Origin: Vibrio gazogenes | Lineage (GTDB): Bacteria > Pseudomonadota > Gammaproteobacteria > Enterobacterales > Vibrionaceae | Direction: 5' to 3' | Assembly: GCF_002196515.1 (NCBI RefSeq) | Contig: NZ_CP018835.1 | Coordinates: forward strand, 372,001 to 436,000 | Length of the DNA: 64,000 nt | Notes under the pieces: generated by a model | Told to the model about the DNA's origin: nothing | The model's database searches: none | The model's input: the letters and a program-made list of their open reading frames with translations, nothing else | In this document: positions 24,885 through 33,342 of the stretch, piece by piece | Numbering within the stretch: position 1 is the first letter of the stretch | Layout: each line of letters begins with the position of its first letter | Position numbers and translations under genes: made by a program

Positions 24885-26939
24885 TTATGCCTCTTGCATT
24901 TCTTCACAGATTTGGCAAAGCCCCTGAACATTCGCTGCAGCAGATTTTAATGCAGCAACTTGCTTCATCGGAGATATTTCCGCGATTGGCTGAATGTCTT
25001 CCAGCTCTCCGGGCAACAACGCGGCTTTACCGCCATAAGCGACCGCACTGCCAGCGCTGCCGCCGGCGTTGAGGTTAATCGCAGCACCGGACAGGTTGAC
25101 ACTGCCGCTGTCGATGCTGATAAAGCTGCCACCGGCCGATAAGGTCAGCCCCGAGCCGGCTTCAGCTACAATCTTCGCCCCGCTTTTGAGGGTGATGGCG
25201 CTGCCGGTTTCGACCGCGGTCAGGCTGCCGATTTGCTGCTGTAAATCACCGCCGATGTCATGGCTCTGATCTTGGGTGATTTTGATCCGTTGCTCGCCGT
25301 CTACGGTCAGATGGTCGTTCATCTTGATGTGTTCATACCGGTCGTTCTCGACCGTTAAATGGCTGTCGTGACGGATCAGTGTGGTCGCATCATGTTCAAT
25401 CAGGGCTTCGGTGTCTTTCTGCGCATGGAGATAGACTTGTTCGCTTTCGGCCTGATCTTCAAAACTCAGCTCGTTAAAACCCTGCCCTTGGTGGGTTTCG
25501 GTCCGCAGCACGGTTTTGGTTTTGTTCGCCGGTAAAGGATAAGGCGGGACATGGCTGGCATTGAATGCCCGTCCGGTGATGAGCGGTTGATCCGGATCGC
25601 CTTCCAGAAAATCAACAATCACTTCGTGACCGATGCGCGGCACGGCCACCATGCCGTACTGACTGCCCGCCCACTGCTGTGACACCCGCACCCAGCACGA
25701 GCTCAGCTCATCGCCGTTGCTTTCGCGATCCCACGGGAAATGCAGCTTGACGCGGCCATGCTCGTCACAGTAGATCTCTTCTCCGGCCGGGCCGACCACC
25801 GTGGCGATCATCGTGCCGTCGACCCGCGGTTTATGCGTGACGGGTGATAGCCATAAGTTATCACCGGGAATGGCGGTAAACTGGTTGGCATACGTGGTGG
25901 CACCACTGCCACCAGATTCTTCCAGCGCCTGGGGCTGACTGCCTTGATGCGCGACCTGTACCAGCAGCCAGTTCTGATTCATCGCCGTGTCGAGGTGGTC
26001 GCTGAGGTCAAACCGCACCCCGGCCTGAAGCATCGCCTGATTACTTTTGCCGCTAGCAGTATGTGCATTGCATCGCAGCGCATCGAGGCGGATTTGGCTG
26101 AACGCTTTGCCGCTGGCATCGTCTTTGTAACGCCCCGGTGCGTCATAATATTCATAATTCGGCAACTGATAGTCTAAATCACTGGCTTCAACCGACTGTT
26201 TAAAACTGTAGGTCGGCTTTTTAAAGCTGTAATCCTGCATCCACACCGAGCTGACTTCAGACTGCTTGCGCGCAGTCATCGCCGACACATACGGGGTCTC
26301 AGACACGCCGCCGGACAATACGTTATACGGCACCGTGCCACCAAGACGGGTAAAGCCTTCCGAATTGTCGGTCACCACCAGCGTGTGTTTGTCTGCTTCG
26401 TGAGCAAAGTAGTACATCAGCCCTTCTTCAGCGGCGAGGCGGTGGAAGAAATCTAAATCGGTTTCGCGGTATTGCACGCAGAATTCACGCGGGAGACATT
26501 CGCGCTTGGTGGAAAAGGCATAGTCGGTGATGTTCATTTCCTGTAACAGCACCGAGAGAATTTGCGGGACACTTTTCTGTTGGAAAATCCGGCTGTTGTG
26601 GCGCAGTGAAAGTCGTTCGAACGACGGCACCAGCGTCAGGGAATAAAAGGTGTGGTGATGGCCGGTATCGCCACGGCTAAAATTGCGGATGATGCCATGC
26701 ACTTTCTGCACCACCTGCCCGTTGCGCAGCACTTCAAGCAGCGCGGTGGTATCGACCAGTTGCTCAAAGCTCAAATCACTGTTGCGACTGGCGAGTTCGA
26801 GATGATAACGATAGCCATAAACCGGATGCCCGCTGGCGTCCACCGATGCTGAAACAGATTCAAATCCCTGATAGTCACGAACCACCAATGACGCATCATT
26901 GACCCCATTGATCGTGAGCCTGAAACCTAACGTTGCCAT
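24885..26939 (-). CDS. vgrG: VgrG T6SS spike protein
   Basis: 684 residues, the usual VgrG size without an enzymatic extension. The gp27-like head is N-terminal (YHLELASRNSDLSFEQLVDT; REFCVQYRETDLDFFHRLAA). The OB/gp5-like part has CDEHGRVKLHFPWDRESNGD and WVRVSQQWAGSQYGM with the GHEVIVDFLEGDPDQPLITG box. A beta-helical needle of Ser/Gly-Ala repeats follows (AVETGSAITLKSGAKIVAEA). The tail ends CQICEEMQEA. It forms the spike for the adaptor and effector downstream. No hcp gene is found beside it. The Shine-Dalgarno sequence before the ATG is weak. Confidence 0.95.
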   Translation of the reverse strand: MATLGFRLTINGVNDASLVVRDYQGFESVSASVDASGHPVYGYRYHLELASRNSDLSFEQLVDTTALLEVLRNGQVVQKVHGIIRNFSRGDTGHHHTFYSLTLVPSFERLSLRHNSRIFQQKSVPQILSVLLQEMNITDYAFSTKRECLPREFCVQYRETDLDFFHRLAAEEGLMYYFAHEADKHTLVVTDNSEGFTRLGGTVPYNVLSGGVSETPYVSAMTARKQSEVSSVWMQDYSFKKPTYSFKQSVEASDLDYQLPNYEYYDAPGRYKDDASGKAFSQIRLDALRCNAHTASGKSNQAMLQAGVRFDLSDHLDTAMNQNWLLVQVAHQGSQPQALEESGGSGATTYANQFTAIPGDNLWLSPVTHKPRVDGTMIATVVGPAGEEIYCDEHGRVKLHFPWDRESNGDELSSCWVRVSQQWAGSQYGMVAVPRIGHEVIVDFLEGDPDQPLITGRAFNASHVPPYPLPANKTKTVLRTETHQGQGFNELSFEDQAESEQVYLHAQKDTEALIEHDATTLIRHDSHLTVENDRYEHIKMNDHLTVDGEQRIKITQDQSHDIGGDLQQQIGSLTAVETGSAITLKSGAKIVAEAGSGLTLSAGGSFISIDSGSVNLSGAAINLNAGGSAGSAVAYGGKAALLPGELEDIQPIAEISPMKQVAALKSAAANVQGLCQICEEMQEA

Positions 26940-27254
26940 GAAGAAAACCTTTGATGTTTGATTTGAGAGTGTCGATGTTTTGTTCTAATTTGCGTCGCCA
27001 CGGCTGATTGATCTCCAAATAAACCCGCCAAGCGCGCGATGATGATTTATTCAACAACTTGCTATTGTATTCAATTTAATTTACCGAGTTCAGCCTTTAT
27101 CAGTTCACTTTCATTACCAGATGCATTTTATTGAATGCATCTCTCATTTTTGGTGTGAAACAGGGAGTGAATGAGTAACCAGAAAATGAATCATGAGGAG
27201 ACGAATAACAGTAAAAAGGCCTCTGACGAGGCCTTGAATCGGTGAAGCGACTAA
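26940..27254. other. Intergenic upstream of vgrG
   Basis: No gene seen. Contains a small palindrome AGATGCATT-TTATTG-AATGCATCT (27119-27142) and the terminator at 27212-27236. Presumably holds the promoter for the T6SS operon, but no box was assigned. Confidence 0.5.
27212..27236 (-). terminator. Rho-independent terminator of the 90-codon gene
   Basis: AAGGCCTC(27216-27223)-TGAC-GAGGCCTT(27228-27235); on the minus strand the stem is followed by T5, placing it after the gene at 27255. Confidence 0.8.
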
Positions 27255-27527
27255 CTAACGAGAAGCGTAATACTGGCGACTCCAACAAATAATATTTTCG
27301 ACATCCGGCAAGAGAATACCATCATCTTCAATGCGATCGATGGTTTCCCAGAAAGCGCACAACGCACGTTCATCGGCCTGATTTAACCAAGCCTTGATCT
27401 GTCCTTTGAGTTCATCACTATCCGTGTGGACTTGATTGGCTGTATTTTGGTGACTGGCCGAAATTCCGAATTTCCCCATCATAAAAGTGAAATCCTCCAT
27501 ATCGACCAATTCGGCATACATCATCAT
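27255..27527 (-). CDS. Hypothetical 90-residue acidic protein
   Basis: The start has an AAGGAGAG site and several adjacent ATG codons (MMMYAELVDMEDFTFM). The protein is acidic and helical with a conserved-looking end (LLPDVENIICWSRQYYASR). It has its own terminator, so it is probably a real monocistronic gene. Family unknown; no membrane segment. It separates the T6SS cluster from the betaine catabolic block and has no evident link to either. Confidence 0.6.
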   Translation of the reverse strand: MMMYAELVDMEDFTFMMGKFGISASHQNTANQVHTDSDELKGQIKAWLNQADERALCAFWETIDRIEDDGILLPDVENIICWSRQYYASR

Positions 27528-27633
27528 TTCTCTCCTTGATATTGAATGATTCAGGGTTCGCGTCTAAACCCTGATTTCTGAACTCATTAAGGCGCGTTCA
27601 TCCTTATATCGCGTCAATTTATATTGGTGAGTG

Positions 27634-29232
27634 TCAATATAAATGTTTCTCTGTTGCTAGCCCCCGGTACAGACTCCAACACATCAAAATCAGTACCAGT
27701 GTAAATGGTAGCCCAGTGGTGATTGCACCGGCTTGCAGGGCTGTCAGAGCCTGATCCCCTCCGCCCAACAACAAGGCAATCGCAATCACCCCTTCCAATG
27801 ATGCCCATAATACTCGCTGTGCTGTCGGGACATCGGTTTTACCGCCAGCAGTAATGCTATCGATCACCAACGACCCGGAATCCGAGGATGTGACGAAAAA
27901 CAGCAGAACCAACAGAATACCAAGTGTAGAGAGTAAAAATGCCATCGGCAAATGATCAAACATCTGGAACATTGCTTTAGAAACGTCACTGATCCCGTTC
28001 GCAAGCTCTCCCACACCATGGGTGACTTGCTCAAGAGCGGTTCCTCCCATGACACTCATCCATAAAACCGTAACCAGTGTCGGGATCAGTAATACCGCTG
28101 TCACGAATTCACGCACGGTGCGTCCTTTGGAAACCTGTGCGATAAACATGCCGACAAACGGAGACCACGATACCCACCATGCCCAGTAGAACACGGTCCA
28201 GCCATGGAACCATTCGGTGTCTTGCCGCCCCATCCAGTTCGATAATGGCATAAAGTTTTCGACATACCCTTTGGCAATGGTGCCGACCGTCTGGAAAATC
28301 GACAGTGTCGGGCCGACAACAATCACCAGTGCAATCAGACTGCCCGCCATCAGCATATTGATATTGCTCAGGATTTTTACCCCACCGTCCAGTCCGCGGG
28401 AGACGGAAATAATCGCGATCAAGGTGACGACGACAATAAATGCAATCTGCGTGCCGAGACCATTACTAATCCCAAAGAGGTGACTGAGACCGCCAGCCGC
28501 TTGCTGTGCACCAAACCCTAAAGAGGTTGCCAGGCCAAAAATAGTCGCCAGCACAGCAAGAATATCGATGATGTTACCCAGGGTGCCCCAGCAACGTTTG
28601 CCGAAAATAGGATAAAAGACGGAGCGAATCGTCAGTGGCAGCCCTTTGTTATAAGCAAAAAATGCCAATGCCAGACCAACCACTGCATAGATAGCCCACG
28701 GGTGTAATCCCCAGTGATACATGGTTGCACTGAGCGCCAATGCCCGACCATCTTCGGTACGCGGTGCCACATTCAATGGCGTACCGTACCAATCCGTATA
28801 GTAAGCAACGGGCTCGGCAACACTCCAGAACATCAAGCCGATACCCATTCCGGCAGCAAATAGCATACTAAACCAAGATAGGGTTGAAAATTCCGGGGTA
28901 GCATCAACGCCACCAAGCCGGATTTTGCCGACGGGTAAAACCAGCAATACCAAACAAAAGAGCACAAACAGATTACAACCTGCCATAAATAACCAGTCAA
29001 AGTGACCAATTGACCAGCTACGTGCTTGTGTCAGTACCGTTTTTGCGCCTTCAGGAAAAATCAAAGTGAGAATAATAAATAACAGTATCAAACCCACGCT
29101 AATCCCAAATACAGGGTTGTGAATGTCCAACCCCCAAATCTTAACGTTATCCTGCCCGGCACAATAATCAGTATCATACTGAATCCGTGATACGGGTTTG
29201 CGACGTTTTGGAGAATCTATAGTCGTTTTCAT
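27634..29232 (-). CDS. BCCT family betaine/carnitine/choline-type transporter
   Basis: The start is chosen at ATG 29232 (MKTTIDSPKRRKPVSR) because GAGGGA stands six bases upstream; an ORF start at 29253 lacks this. It gives 532 residues with twelve hydrophobic segments. BCCT signatures include FAAGMGIGLMFWSVAEPVAY, the glycine-rich ATIFGLATSLGFGAQQAAGG, and the Trp-rich WTVFYWAWWVSWSPFVGMF that forms the quaternary-amine site. The transporter couples uptake to Na+ or H+. It follows the dgc/etf genes and so probably imports dimethylglycine or betaine as a carbon source; substrate is inferred from context. Confidence 0.9.
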   Translation of the reverse strand: MKTTIDSPKRRKPVSRIQYDTDYCAGQDNVKIWGLDIHNPVFGISVGLILLFIILTLIFPEGAKTVLTQARSWSIGHFDWLFMAGCNLFVLFCLVLLVLPVGKIRLGGVDATPEFSTLSWFSMLFAAGMGIGLMFWSVAEPVAYYTDWYGTPLNVAPRTEDGRALALSATMYHWGLHPWAIYAVVGLALAFFAYNKGLPLTIRSVFYPIFGKRCWGTLGNIIDILAVLATIFGLATSLGFGAQQAAGGLSHLFGISNGLGTQIAFIVVVTLIAIISVSRGLDGGVKILSNINMLMAGSLIALVIVVGPTLSIFQTVGTIAKGYVENFMPLSNWMGRQDTEWFHGWTVFYWAWWVSWSPFVGMFIAQVSKGRTVREFVTAVLLIPTLVTVLWMSVMGGTALEQVTHGVGELANGISDVSKAMFQMFDHLPMAFLLSTLGILLVLLFFVTSSDSGSLVIDSITAGGKTDVPTAQRVLWASLEGVIAIALLLGGGDQALTALQAGAITTGLPFTLVLILMCWSLYRGLATEKHLY

Positions 29233-29317
29233 GCGATCCCTCATCAATACCATCTGTCACAAGATGTACAGACGTTCGCTTTTCATCCGGTGAATTCCTG
29301 TTACCGGAATACGCTTG

Positions 29318-30115
29318 TTATTTTTGACGAATGACGCCTTCTTCAAGCAATACATCAAACACCGCCTTAGCCATCTCGCTGACTGGCTGATCTTTCATGA
29401 CCTGCCCACCTGAAGACGTCGTTTTTGCAGTTGCAGCCTTGAACCGATCGGCTGCCGTTTTGGCTTTCACCACTTTCAAACGTTTTACTTTCGCTTTCGC
29501 GGGGGTTTCCTCCCAATTCATCCACTCATGATCGAGTGTCATACTATCGACCTTACTCACGTCAATTTGCGTACGGCGGGCAATGCCGAAAGCACTTTGC
29601 CTTGGCTGGGGTGCCGCCATATCGACGCTGGCAACAAAAGGTAGAGAAACGCTCAAAGCACGTCTCTGCCCGCGAGGCAAAGCCTGAAGCACTTTCGCCT
29701 GTCCGTTTTCAATCGAAAGAATTTCTGCAATCCCGACGACCACCGGACATTGAAGCTTTTGAGCGAGAAAAAAAGGTAATAATCCTGACGATTCGCCACT
29801 TTCAGCGCGTGTCCCGGTCAGGACAATGTCTGGCATCTCTTGTTGCAGATACTGGGCTAATGTCTCCACGGCATCCGCCTGTGCTTCCTGTGCCAGAACA
29901 CGAATACGGGATAACCCCATACCACTGTAATAACCAAGGGCCGGATGCGCCGGATCACCGGCATGAATCACTTCCAGTTCGCTGTCAGGCAGATTGAGTG
30001 CCAGCTCTACCGCTCTGGAATCGGTCATCGCCCGACGCGGACGGCCAGAGTCAGGATGGGCACCAATCGAGACCAGGGTTTTAACAACGAATGATTTGGT
30101 TAAACTAGGCTGCAT
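29318..30115 (-). CDS. etfB: Electron transfer flavoprotein beta-subunit-like protein
   Basis: 265 residues with an ETF beta nucleotide-binding fold: VVKTLVSIGAHPDSGRPRRA, DSRAVELALNLPDSELEVIH, DIVLTGTRAESGESSGLLPF and the LPRGQRRALSVSLPFV strand. The Lys/Ala-rich C-terminus (KAKVKRLKVVKAKTAADRFK) is typical of the subunit linked to dimethylglycine catabolism. It overlaps the 3' end of etfA by 11 bases. With EtfA it should pass electrons from DgcAB to the quinone pool through an ETF dehydrogenase encoded elsewhere. Confidence 0.85.
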   Translation of the reverse strand: MQPSLTKSFVVKTLVSIGAHPDSGRPRRAMTDSRAVELALNLPDSELEVIHAGDPAHPALGYYSGMGLSRIRVLAQEAQADAVETLAQYLQQEMPDIVLTGTRAESGESSGLLPFFLAQKLQCPVVVGIAEILSIENGQAKVLQALPRGQRRALSVSLPFVASVDMAAPQPRQSAFGIARRTQIDVSKVDSMTLDHEWMNWEETPAKAKVKRLKVVKAKTAADRFKAATAKTTSSGGQVMKDQPVSEMAKAVFDVLLEEGVIRQK

Positions 30116-31343
30116 CCTTGAGTTCCTCTTTCTGGTGATTCTCGATCAGTGAAACCAACGCTGCCAGCAACTCATGACTGTCAGCAATCACACTCAAATC
30201 AGCGCGTTTCACCATGTCACATCCGGGATCGGTATTGACGGCAATCACTTTGTCGCATCCGCCAATGCCTTGCAGATGCTGAATTGCACCACTAATCCCC
30301 ACTGCAATATAAACCCGAGCGGTCACCCAAGACCCCGTCGCACCAACCTGTCTGAAACGCGGCATAAATCCATTGTCTACGGCGACACGGCTCGCGCCCT
30401 CAGTGGCACCGAGCTCTTGTGCTGCATGGTGGAATAATTCCCAATCATGGATGCCGTTTCCGGCAGAAAGGATAAATTCAGCTTCGGTCAAAGGAACGGA
30501 CTGCGGATCGATGGCAACCTGCCCCAAATCTGCAATCGTCGGCTGAATTGATGTCGTGGCTTCAAGTGTGACGGCCAGCGCCTCGTGACGGGTTTCATCA
30601 ATTTGTGGTGCGCACTCTTCTGCCAACAGCAGGCATCGCGGCGTTGCACGTTTGATATCACTCCGTCCACCGGCAGCACGGCAAACGGTCTGTTGCGAAT
30701 TTACCTGCCACGCTTGGGTCGCGGGGCGTTCACCAATCCGCGCGGTCAGGCGTGCGCCCAGCTCAAATCCACCGGAAATACTGTCCGGGAACAACCAGTG
30801 TTTCGGTACATATTGCGCCTCAACCTGTTCGAGTGCGGCGACTTTCTGTTCCGGGCAATATCCGGTATAGATGTCATCGGCAAGATTTAGCAAACGGTCA
30901 ACACCGGCGGTATCAAACTGAGTTTCACGGTGAGGCCCAAAAACAACCGCCATCACAGCGCCAGCACCAGCGTGCTGCTGAACAAGCTGATGCGCCTGCC
31001 CGAGGACATCACGATCATGGCTGCTTAAGCGGCCGCCCGGCATATCCGGTACAACCACAATATAATAGTCAGGCTCGGCAACCGTATGTAACGGCAACTG
31101 AACTTCGGCTGAAGCACCCTGAGAACGGACTGAAAATGACGGGGCCCCACTGCCATGCAGACGATCAATTCGCTTGAGGCCGTTCGGACCGATAAAACCG
31201 ACGCGGTGCGGATAGCGGCGCAGGAGACCGCTCGGGCCTCTTTCCTCTGTCGGCTGCGTAACAAAGCTGTCATGTTGTGGATGAAGCCGGTTACGCATAA
31301 TCCATTCAATGCGGCGATCACGGCGTACAATTATTTCACTCAT
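30105..31343 (-). CDS. etfA: Electron transfer flavoprotein alpha-subunit-like protein
   Basis: 412 residues. The C-terminal FAD domain is clear: RQVGATGSWVTARVYIAVGI, SGAIQHLQGI, VIAVNTDPGCDMVKRADLSV. The N-terminal extension of about 90 residues is longer than in housekeeping EtfA (about 310 residues), as in the betaine-locus type of Pseudomonas. It starts nine bases after dgcB and overlaps etfB, so it lies in one transcript with them. Confidence 0.85.
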   Translation of the reverse strand: MSEIIVRRDRRIEWIMRNRLHPQHDSFVTQPTEERGPSGLLRRYPHRVGFIGPNGLKRIDRLHGSGAPSFSVRSQGASAEVQLPLHTVAEPDYYIVVVPDMPGGRLSSHDRDVLGQAHQLVQQHAGAGAVMAVVFGPHRETQFDTAGVDRLLNLADDIYTGYCPEQKVAALEQVEAQYVPKHWLFPDSISGGFELGARLTARIGERPATQAWQVNSQQTVCRAAGGRSDIKRATPRCLLLAEECAPQIDETRHEALAVTLEATTSIQPTIADLGQVAIDPQSVPLTEAEFILSAGNGIHDWELFHHAAQELGATEGASRVAVDNGFMPRFRQVGATGSWVTARVYIAVGISGAIQHLQGIGGCDKVIAVNTDPGCDMVKRADLSVIADSHELLAALVSLIENHQKEELKDAA

Positions 31344-31352
31344 CGCTTCCCC

Positions 31353-33332
31353 CTACACCGTTACGGCCTGAGTATCCGGTGTCCATACACCGGCATCCGC
31401 TGAATGGCTTTCACTGGCTTCAACACTTATTTCAAATAATGCTTCAGCAACCAACTCAGCGATATCTTTCACTTCAGGCCTTGGTTCAACCACCCCTTCA
31501 AGCATGGCTGTACATTGTTGACACCCGACAGCAACCAGCGCTGCACCGGTTTCACGAATGTCATCCATACGCATATCTGCAATCCGGCGTTCTCCGGGAA
31601 TATCGGTAATCGGTGCGCCACCACCACCACCGCAGCAGCGAGAGCGGAAACCGGAACGCGCCATCTCACTCACTTCAATGCCCAGCTGTGCCAGAACCGC
31701 GCGGGGAGAATCATATTCACCGTTATAACGTCCCAGATAACACGGGTCATGGTAAGTGACCTTGCCGCCCTGATAAGGGCGTAAGTGAATCAGACCTTTC
31801 TCAACCAGTTGATTGATAAACGTGGTGTGATGCCAGACCTGATATTGTGGTGATTGCCCTGCCGGATAAAGATCCGGATACTCGTTTTTCAGACAGTGGA
31901 ATGCATGTGGATCGGTCGTGACGATACAGCTGAATTCATATTTTTCCAGTGTTTCAATGTTGCGGCGAGCCAGACGCTGGAAGGTTGCATCATCCCCTAA
32001 GCGGCGGGCGACATCCCCACTGTCCAGCTCTTCGTCACCGAGAATCGCGACATCGATTTTGGCAGCTTTCAGGATCTGCACGAAAGATTTGAGAATCCGC
32101 TGACTGCGCATATCAAACGCCCCATCAGAGACCCAGAACAGTACATCCGCTCTTTTGACATCAGACATCAGATTTAGTGACTGATCCGCAGCCCAGTGCG
32201 AACGACGCTGTGGTGCATAACCGTTTGGGTTGTCGGTATAGATCAGGTTTTCCAGCACCTCGACACCTTTTTCGGGTGTCTGTCCCTTTTCCAGCGTCAG
32301 GAAGCGTCGCATATCAACAATGGCATCGACATGCTCAATCATCATCGGACACTCTTCGACACAGGCCCGGCAAGTGGTACAAGACCACAGCGTTTCTGAG
32401 TTCAGTACGCCACCGACAATCGGTTGATGCGGGTCGCCTTTGGCGTGACCGACGTCCTTGCCCGGGTACGGGCTACCGGCATAATGCTGGTCAGTCCCAC
32501 CGGCCAATCCGACCACCATATCCTGAATCAGTTTTTTCGGGTTCAACGGCTGACCGGCAGCAAATGCCGGGCACATGGCTTCACACTTACCGCACTGAAC
32601 ACAGGCATCAAATCCCAGCAACTGATTCCATTTAAAATCGGATGGGTGCTCAACACCGAGTTTGTCGGCTTCAAGATCAACGGGTTTCAGGCCGGTTGAC
32701 CGCCCACCGCCAAAACGTTCCGGTCGGCGGTGAAATGCTAAATGCAGCGCGCCGGCAAAGGCATGCTTCATCGGCCCGCCCCAGCCCATCCCGAAAAACA
32801 TTTCTCCCATGCCCCAGACAATGGCAACCAATAACACGGTGACGATAGCCCAGTGGCTAAATTGTTCTGGTAGTACCCCAGAGACCGGAAGCGTCACAAG
32901 AAAGAAACTGACGGAAAACATCAGTAAGCTTTTCGGCAAACGCATCCACGGCCCTTTCGATAGTCTTGCTGGCGGGTTCAAACGACGGCGGAACACAAAC
33001 AGCGCGCCGGTAAACATCAGCGCCAGAGAAGCCAGTAACAGATAAGAGAGAATGTCTTGAGCAACACCGAAAACGTGCACAGCAAAGATGAGCAGCACTG
33101 ACAGAACAAAACCACCGGCTGTCGCGACGTGGGTATTGGACATGACTTTATCGCGGGCGACCACATGGTGCAGATCCACCAGATAACGCCGGGGCATTGC
33201 CATTAGTCCACCGATGATGGCAACCGGAGACGCCTGTCCCCGCAACCACATGCGGACACGCCGGACCATCCCGAGGACCGCCAGCGTACTGGCGGTCACG
33301 ACTAAAATGGGAAGCAACCACTCAAGGTTCAT
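31353..33332 (-). CDS. dgcB: DgcB, iron-sulfur subunit for dimethylglycine catabolism
   Basis: The start is ATG 33332 (MNLEWLLPILVV), preceded by a strong GGAGGTGCCT; an earlier in-frame start would overlap dgcA. It gives 659 residues. Four or five membrane segments are N-terminal (LEWLLPILVVTASTLAVLGM; FVLSVLLIFAVHVFGV; FSVSFFLVTLPVSG). Two 4Fe-4S motifs follow at about 270-375 (CVQCGKCEAMCPA; CTTCRACVEECPM), then CCG-type heterodisulfide-reductase domains (HDPCYLGRYNGEY; RSRCCGGGGG). It probably accepts electrons from DgcA at the membrane. It is 10 bases downstream of dgcA. Confidence 0.9.
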   Translation of the reverse strand: MNLEWLLPILVVTASTLAVLGMVRRVRMWLRGQASPVAIIGGLMAMPRRYLVDLHHVVARDKVMSNTHVATAGGFVLSVLLIFAVHVFGVAQDILSYLLLASLALMFTGALFVFRRRLNPPARLSKGPWMRLPKSLLMFSVSFFLVTLPVSGVLPEQFSHWAIVTVLLVAIVWGMGEMFFGMGWGGPMKHAFAGALHLAFHRRPERFGGGRSTGLKPVDLEADKLGVEHPSDFKWNQLLGFDACVQCGKCEAMCPAFAAGQPLNPKKLIQDMVVGLAGGTDQHYAGSPYPGKDVGHAKGDPHQPIVGGVLNSETLWSCTTCRACVEECPMMIEHVDAIVDMRRFLTLEKGQTPEKGVEVLENLIYTDNPNGYAPQRRSHWAADQSLNLMSDVKRADVLFWVSDGAFDMRSQRILKSFVQILKAAKIDVAILGDEELDSGDVARRLGDDATFQRLARRNIETLEKYEFSCIVTTDPHAFHCLKNEYPDLYPAGQSPQYQVWHHTTFINQLVEKGLIHLRPYQGGKVTYHDPCYLGRYNGEYDSPRAVLAQLGIEVSEMARSGFRSRCCGGGGGAPITDIPGERRIADMRMDDIRETGAALVAVGCQQCTAMLEGVVEPRPEVKDIAELVAEALFEISVEASESHSADAGVWTPDTQAVTV

Positions 33333-33342
33333 AGGCACCTCC